A DNA stretch of 64,000 nucleotides from NCBI RefSeq assembly GCF_001649575.2, contig NC_051431.1, positions 18,595,839-18,659,838 of the forward strand, written 5' to 3'. This DNA is from Kryptolebias marmoratus. Taxonomy: Eukaryota; Chordata; Actinopteri; Cyprinodontiformes; Rivulidae. Of this stretch, positions 59,001-64,000 are shown piece by piece. The notes beneath the pieces were generated by a model. It did not search any database. It saw nothing but the letters and a program-made list of their open reading frames with translations, and was not told where the DNA came from. The translations under genes and the position numbers were made by a program. Positions within the stretch are counted from its first letter, which is position 1. Every line of letters begins with the position of its first letter.

Positions 59001-61599
59001 ATGTGCTGAAATGGCAGCATTTATAGTTGATATCAATAGTTTCTGTCAACTTAAATTTAAAGCTGGTTTGAAGTTGAACTGAACACAGCTCAAAATGAAG
59101 ACATTAAAGACGTTCTACTTAAGAGTGAACTGCTGCTGCAATCTGAGATACTTTTGGACAAACTAGTGTGGCCACTATTTTCTTTGCTTTGTGACAGTAG
59201 CTAAACAAGTATGGATAAATGAGAAATGCATTACTGTAAATTTGGTTCTATTAAAATAGCTGAGCTCATTGAACAGGAGAGAAACAAACAGATCTAAAGA
59301 CGGTGCCAGAGTTCAGATGACCAGTACTATGCAATGAAGCAGATATTATGTTCATCTGTGTATGAAAATTGGAGCTTCTTATTTTTATTTTTGAAGAAAA
59401 CATGATTTAAAAAAAAAAAAAAATCTCTAAATTCTCACAATTCTGATTCGCTAATTCAACAGTTCAACAGAATTAAAGCCAGTGGTTTAAGGGTTAAACA
59501 TGGCATTTGGTATGTGTTAAAAAACTTCACAAACATATGGTGTGAATATGACCGTAAAAAATTAAAATAGCAACAAAAAACCAGGAAAATATTGCTTTTT
59601 ATTTCAGTATATATTATCAGTTTTATTTAGGTAGTAAATGTCTTTACAATGGAAAGTTTGCTCGGTGTCTGTGGATGGTGTTGCATTACAAATCACTAAC
59701 AGTAAGGCTTTGCTCACAACTTTATTAGTTTTAAGGCATATTTACTGATTTAGCATGCAAGATGCAGACTGTAGTCACACCAGAACTGGATAAACTTTTT
59801 AAATAATCCAATGGGTAAAGAGCACAAACGTAGTGCTTTACTGAACAGTGAAATAAAGCCACATGATCAGATGACTTTGCCTTTTCTCTGCAAGCAGACA
59901 AACACATGTGGTGCAGACCAAAAGCACTCAGCAGAAAAAAAAAAACCTTAGTGCTCTTCTCAGACTGTGAAGAGGTCTAGTGGAGCTACGGTTTAGAGAA
60001 TATTTTTTCAGCGTGCCTTCAGTCTGCTGAACCCCTCAAAAAGCATGTTAAATGTTAACAGATGAACAAAAAAGATATATGTGGAATCACAAGGTGTTCC
60101 AGCACAGAAGTCTGCCCAGATGAATACACCTGAAAGTTCTGTGTGGGACATGTCTGTCAGTAAGTAGATAAGTTTTTTTTTTTTTTTTTTTAAAAAGCAC
60201 AATAACTTCAAAATAAAATAAGCAGGATAAAGAGGATGAAATGAAGGAAATCACATGAAACATTCCGACTGTGGCAGAGGATGGAGTGGAACTGCTTGAG
60301 GTCGATGTAGTTTTCTCCTGTGAAAGAACCAAATGAGAAATTCCTTCTTTTGCCCAAAGTCCCAGGCTCATTAAAACATATCACTACTCATGTCATGTGG
60401 GCATCCAGCAGAAGCACGTCTTTGACCCATTTTGGTTGGTGACCATTAAAAAATATTAAGCCAGAAGAAACATGGGGATAAGGATAAGAGGGGACAGAAA
60501 GGACAGAAGCAGTAGAGGGGATGTTGAGGCAGATGTGGAGTCGAGAGAGAAAGGAGTCTTAATTTTACTGCCTTGCTTCATCTCTCAGCCTCCCTTAGCC
60601 TCCCTGTTTCTTCTCGTCATTTTTTGCCATAGGGGGTAATGTAGCATGAAATATGTACTTAAGGCCAGGCTCAGGTGATGCCATAAAAAGAGTGCTTGAC
60701 AGTCTGGATGTGTGTATGCTTGTGTGTACCCACAGTATTGTATATGCCCCTGTCTTTGTGCAAGCACATGTGCTTGATTTTATTTTATTTTTTTGTTAAA
60801 TAAATAAATATATACCAATTTTCTATAAAATTTGTGTTACGTTTCTGTGTCTGTCACTTCATCTTCAGCCCCAGAAGACAATACTCTTTCATGCTATGAG
60901 ATAAAAAGCAAAAGCATCATCACCTATAAATGTAAAGCCTCAACCCACAAATTAATAATCATTTTGTCCACATAAAACCTGCATTTTAGGAGCCCCTAAA
61001 GGGTATTCTTTGAAACCAGGTTCTAGATTGAGAAAACCCTTAAATGCCACTGTTTAAGGATAAAAACTGAAGAATTGAGTCTTTATTCAATAAAAGGTTT
61101 ATGTATGTAACTTTGTTCCAAAGTTTCCCTTTAAAGTTGTGATACTGTTTGTCTGTATTTTGCATTATATACAATTCACTAAAAATAATGATTGTCACTT
61201 TAACTGTCTGAAAATGGCTTTCACACAACATGCTCGAATAAGTACATTTAATGAGGGTACATTGCAATGTCTTCCTTGTAGCTTGATCTAGTAGCTTGCA
61301 CCTCAAAGTTTAGAAGTTGTAAGAACTCCCGACAAAGTGACCTTATCCAACAATCTGACTGAGTAGGTGTCATTTTTCCCCATAAAATCACAACTTGCCA
61401 TTTGTTGTGGTTTTGAGCTGTTGACAGGCCTTCATTTAAGCTCTAGTAAAAGGAAAGTTGTTTGTAACTGCTTCAAGTCTTAAAACATGTTCTGTATACT
61501 CCCTCTTGAGGAGGGCAGGACGGGCCCAGAATACCCTCCAATAAAGGTCAAAACCTTTTGTATTAAAAATTGCTCATCCAAGAACATCTACTTGTTTAT
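56063..61599. other. Long AT-rich non-coding stretch
   Basis: No gene seen. It contains a GA run (56226-56240), an A20 run (57467-57486) and a T19 run (60173-60191). The segment 58360-58520 is less AT-rich and could be an old repeat or conserved sequence. Frames of 94-112 codons (57353-57652, 58553-58891, 60087-60371, all minus) have no domains and mostly cross homopolymers. Confidence 0.45.
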
Positions 61600-62280
61600 G
61601 CGTCTCTGATTCTCTCTCTGTCTCCTCCTTTCATACTAATAACCCTCTACTGTGTCCTCCTCCCACACCTGTTTCCAGGAACTTCCACCTATTAACCAGC
61701 TGCTGTCATTTATCTTTCTGGTTATCCATCCTTCCATCCCTCCCTCTCTCTCTGATTTAAAGATAACCTACCTCTTAGCTCAGACTCTGCTCATTCCAGC
61801 TACAAAAAGAAAACTCCAAATCACTATTGATTCTGTTTTCATGAAAAATACATTTTGAGCATTAGGATTCAGGCTCTTCCCTCTTTCTGTATCCCCCACT
61901 GCATCTGGTCATATTCTAATCTACTCCTGCCGTTCCTCCTTTCCTCCTCCACCCAATTTACAGCAGGTGAAAGGTTTATTTTCCTTCCATACATCTGCCA
62001 AGGCTTCTGTCTTATGATCGATCTTGTGCTCTAACTCTCCAGGTCCATTATTACAAGTGTTTATTCTGAAAATATCAATACTTTTGCTACTCTGTATCTA
62101 TCTCTTTTACACAGCATTTTTATCCCCCCTCCTTCAGGCTCCCAGGTTACATCTCTCCCCTTCATGATTTAGTTTCCCCATTTTTATCGTCAGAAGTTTA
62201 TTTTATCAAAACACCTCTGCCGGCATTTTTCTATTTTCCTAATATTATTTTTTGTTTGGTCTCTCTTCTCTCACTCAAGT
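61600..62280. other. Pyrimidine-rich tract
   Basis: The plus strand is rich in CTCC, TCTC and CTTTC words over about 680 bp, with clusters such as 'cttccatccctccctctctc'. No gene seen; a 68-codon frame here is ordinary. It may simply be a degenerated polypyrimidine repeat. Confidence 0.5.
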
Positions 62281-62569
62281 ACTAAAATTGCTTTTTGTCA
62301 TATGGGGCTGATAGACAATGTTGCACTGTCACAAACTTTTTATGATTCGCACAAAATCAATATCTTTTTGTCTGTTTTATTCCTCATTGAACACTTGCAC
62401 AAACACATTCCCACAAATGCAAAAGTCATATATATATTTCAATTTTCCCTTTTTCAATCTGTTTGGTCTGCCTGCACTGGAGGTATGAGAGATAAAAGAA
62501 GAATATATTCCAACAGATGTGTACAATTTATTCAACCAGACATTTCCATTGGATAAGCCTATTTTGGTG
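62281..62569. other. Non-coding spacer
   Basis: No gene seen. Confidence 0.5.
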
Positions 62570-62770
62570 TAGCTGCTGTTGTATTTTCACTGCTAGCCAA
62601 TTTGCACAGAATTTTGGTGGCCGCGTCCCGTCTCTATTAATATCTTTATGACACTTCAATTTGCTGTTCCCCACTCCTACAAAACTCCTTCCAAACTGGC
62701 GTCACACTGGCTGCTGCCTCAATCTGTGTTGCCTCCCTGCATAAATACAATCTGGGAAATTCTATCTTGT
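62570..62770. promoter_or_regulatory. Candidate conserved non-coding element
   Basis: A GC-balanced, repeat-free block with 'gctagccaatttgcacagaa', 'ttggtggccgcgtcccgtct' and 'ctattaatatctttatgaca'. It contains several CpG dinucleotides, rare in this window, plus a CCAAT box and a TTTATGAC (Hox/Cdx-like) core. Proposed only from sequence texture. Confidence 0.3.
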
Positions 62771-63428
62771 ATATAAATACAAAAAGGGACAGCAGCACAT
62801 GTTGGAAAAAATAAAGATACAAAAAAAGGAAAACTTGTACATATAGATTGCAATAAATGCACACACCCCACATACACACTTGCTGCCTACCTCTCCTCCT
62901 TGCTCAAATTTCCTTCCTAAGGCTTCCAGATTAGAAAAAACGGAAAAAGTACAAAATAGTTAAAGATGAAGATAGCCAGCTATAGCTGCACAGAAGTTGT
63001 CACAAAAACTGTACAAAAGCTTTGCATTTTTCCGCCAACTTTAAAGATTTCATAATATATTTAGGCCCTCATATAAGAGATAGTTCTGAACTTTTAAAGT
63101 GAGGTTCCATCAAAAGGTTATTAGCAAATAATGTCTTACCCGTTTTAAACAATAGCTTTTTGAACAACCTCAGTTTTGAGAAAAAGAGGTAAATTCTGAC
63201 CAGACAAATGAGCTAACAGCTAATGTGAAGAAAGGAAAGACCAAAGTAGATTATGATTGGAATAAAACATCAATTAAAAAATTGTCATAGTATGGAGTAG
63301 GAATTTATCCAGGTCTGGGCTAGTTTTAAACACTGGTCTACACTGAATAAAACATACTGGTGTAAAATTACAAATAAAAAACTGGAGCGCTACTCCAAAG
63401 TTACTACACTCATATTCATACAATATTT
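62771..63428. other. AT-rich spacer
   Basis: No gene seen. The 77-codon minus frame across 62646-62879 has no recognised domain. Confidence 0.5.
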
Positions 63429-63656
63429 ACCTCTGCCAAGGAACTTATGTTTTTAGTAATATCTGTCCACCTGTCATTATTTTTAGCTATTAGCAAGATT
63501 ACTGAAAAACTAAAAAATATATTTTAAAGAAAAATTTCAAGAAATGTCACAGAAAGAAGTGAATAATTTTTGATGGTGATCTTGATCTGGATCCAACTAT
63601 TGTTTTTAACGACTCTGTGACCTTGGTGGAGGTTTGCGCACTCCGAGTGCTTCTAT
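63429..63656. mobile_element. MITE-like repeat with 'acctctgccaagg' termini
   Basis: The left end ACCTCTGCCAAGG faces CCTTGGTGGAGGT at 63620-63632, an inverted repeat with two mismatches. The right end continues 'ttgcgcactccgagtgcttc'. The interior 'tggtgatcttgatctggatc' is familiar from a repeat found widely in fish and other animals, from memory. The outer part of the left end is missing. No coding capacity. Confidence 0.65.
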
Positions 63657-64000
63657 TATCTAATTGTGTGAATGCTATTAAGCATTCACACCATTGTTTT
63701 CCTGTTTCTCTTTCTTATCTATTATTCTTCTTTCACTATTCTGTACGTTTTTCGGCATCTAACTCGTTCCGCAATTTTTCAGCTATTTCAATCGTTCATA
63801 TATCAAAACATTCAGCTCATTAATGATAAGACCGCTATGACTTTTGGTATTGCTGCAATTTCGGCTGTTTCAGATATTTAGCTTTTTCTGCCATTTTTTT
63901 CTCATTGAAAATGAATGGAGCTGTGTTCAACTCTTTGAAATTCAGCTTTTTTCTTTCTGTTTCAGCATTTTTTCGGTAATATTACTTCTGCTAATGCAAA
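63657..64000. repeat. Fish interspersed repeat starting with a hairpin, cut by window end
   Basis: Begins with a perfect 11-bp inverted repeat, GTGTGAATGCT and AGCATTCACAC (63666-63676 and 63681-63691), with loop ATTA. It continues with 'ttcttatctattattcttct', 'gtacgtttttcggcatctaa' and 'ttcagctatttcaatcgttc'. From memory this order belongs to an abundant fish repeat that often follows the preceding element. It runs off the window. Overlapping frames of 68-69 codons are artefacts of the T-richness. Confidence 0.55.

Overview
The window looks like non-coding DNA of a ray-finned fish, most likely a percomorph teleost. It is strongly AT-rich. Long (AT)n, (CA)n and mixed microsatellites are frequent. 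It carries degenerate copies of several repeat families I recognise from teleost genomes: Tc1-like transposons, hAT-type MITEs including a palindromic one with a perfect 8-bp target duplication, SINE/LINE tails ending in a ctatataaataaa motif, a 'ctggtgcctatctccagc' repeat, and a tRNA-derived SINE. The family assignments come from memory of consensus sequences, not from a search. No host protein-coding exon, tRNA, rRNA or snRNA gene could be supported. Every open frame is short, and most cross repeats, homopolymers or AT-rich filler. The window is best read as a gene desert or the inside of a very large intron.

Layout. 0-6 kb: a SINE/LINE-tail repeat at 0.7 kb, then unremarkable AT-rich sequence. 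6-12 kb: a 67-bp (AT)n, a 637-bp hAT-like MITE, a LINE-like tail, a purine/pyrimidine strand-asymmetry switch at 8.0-8.5 kb, and a coding-like but unrecognised minus-strand stretch at 9.5-9.8 kb. 12-23 kb: a twin AP-1 palindrome, a 510-bp LTR-like element with a 7-bp target duplication, and several repeat copies. 24.6-25.4 kb: a broken minus-strand Tc1-like transposon. 26-37 kb: further tails and MITEs, plus segments that resemble conserved non-coding elements (31.3 kb; 34.2-35.1 kb). 38-39.3 kb: two same-frame minus-strand open stretches separated by stops, then an apparently artefactual 263-bp duplication around a single N. 43-50 kb: the densest transposon zone, with a DNA-transposon end, a SINE, an internally deleted plus-strand Tc1-like element containing a nested LTR-like insertion, a 53-bp C-rich minisatellite of about 16 copies with telomere-like motifs, and a second Tc1-like relic. 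50-64 kb: sparse repeats, a pyrimidine-rich tract at 61.6-62.3 kb, a conserved-looking block at 62.6 kb, and two adjacent fish repeats at the right end.

No genes act together here. The interest lies in the minisatellite, the nested and deleted transposons, the assembly scar and a few candidate regulatory blocks, all of which need comparison with other fish genomes.
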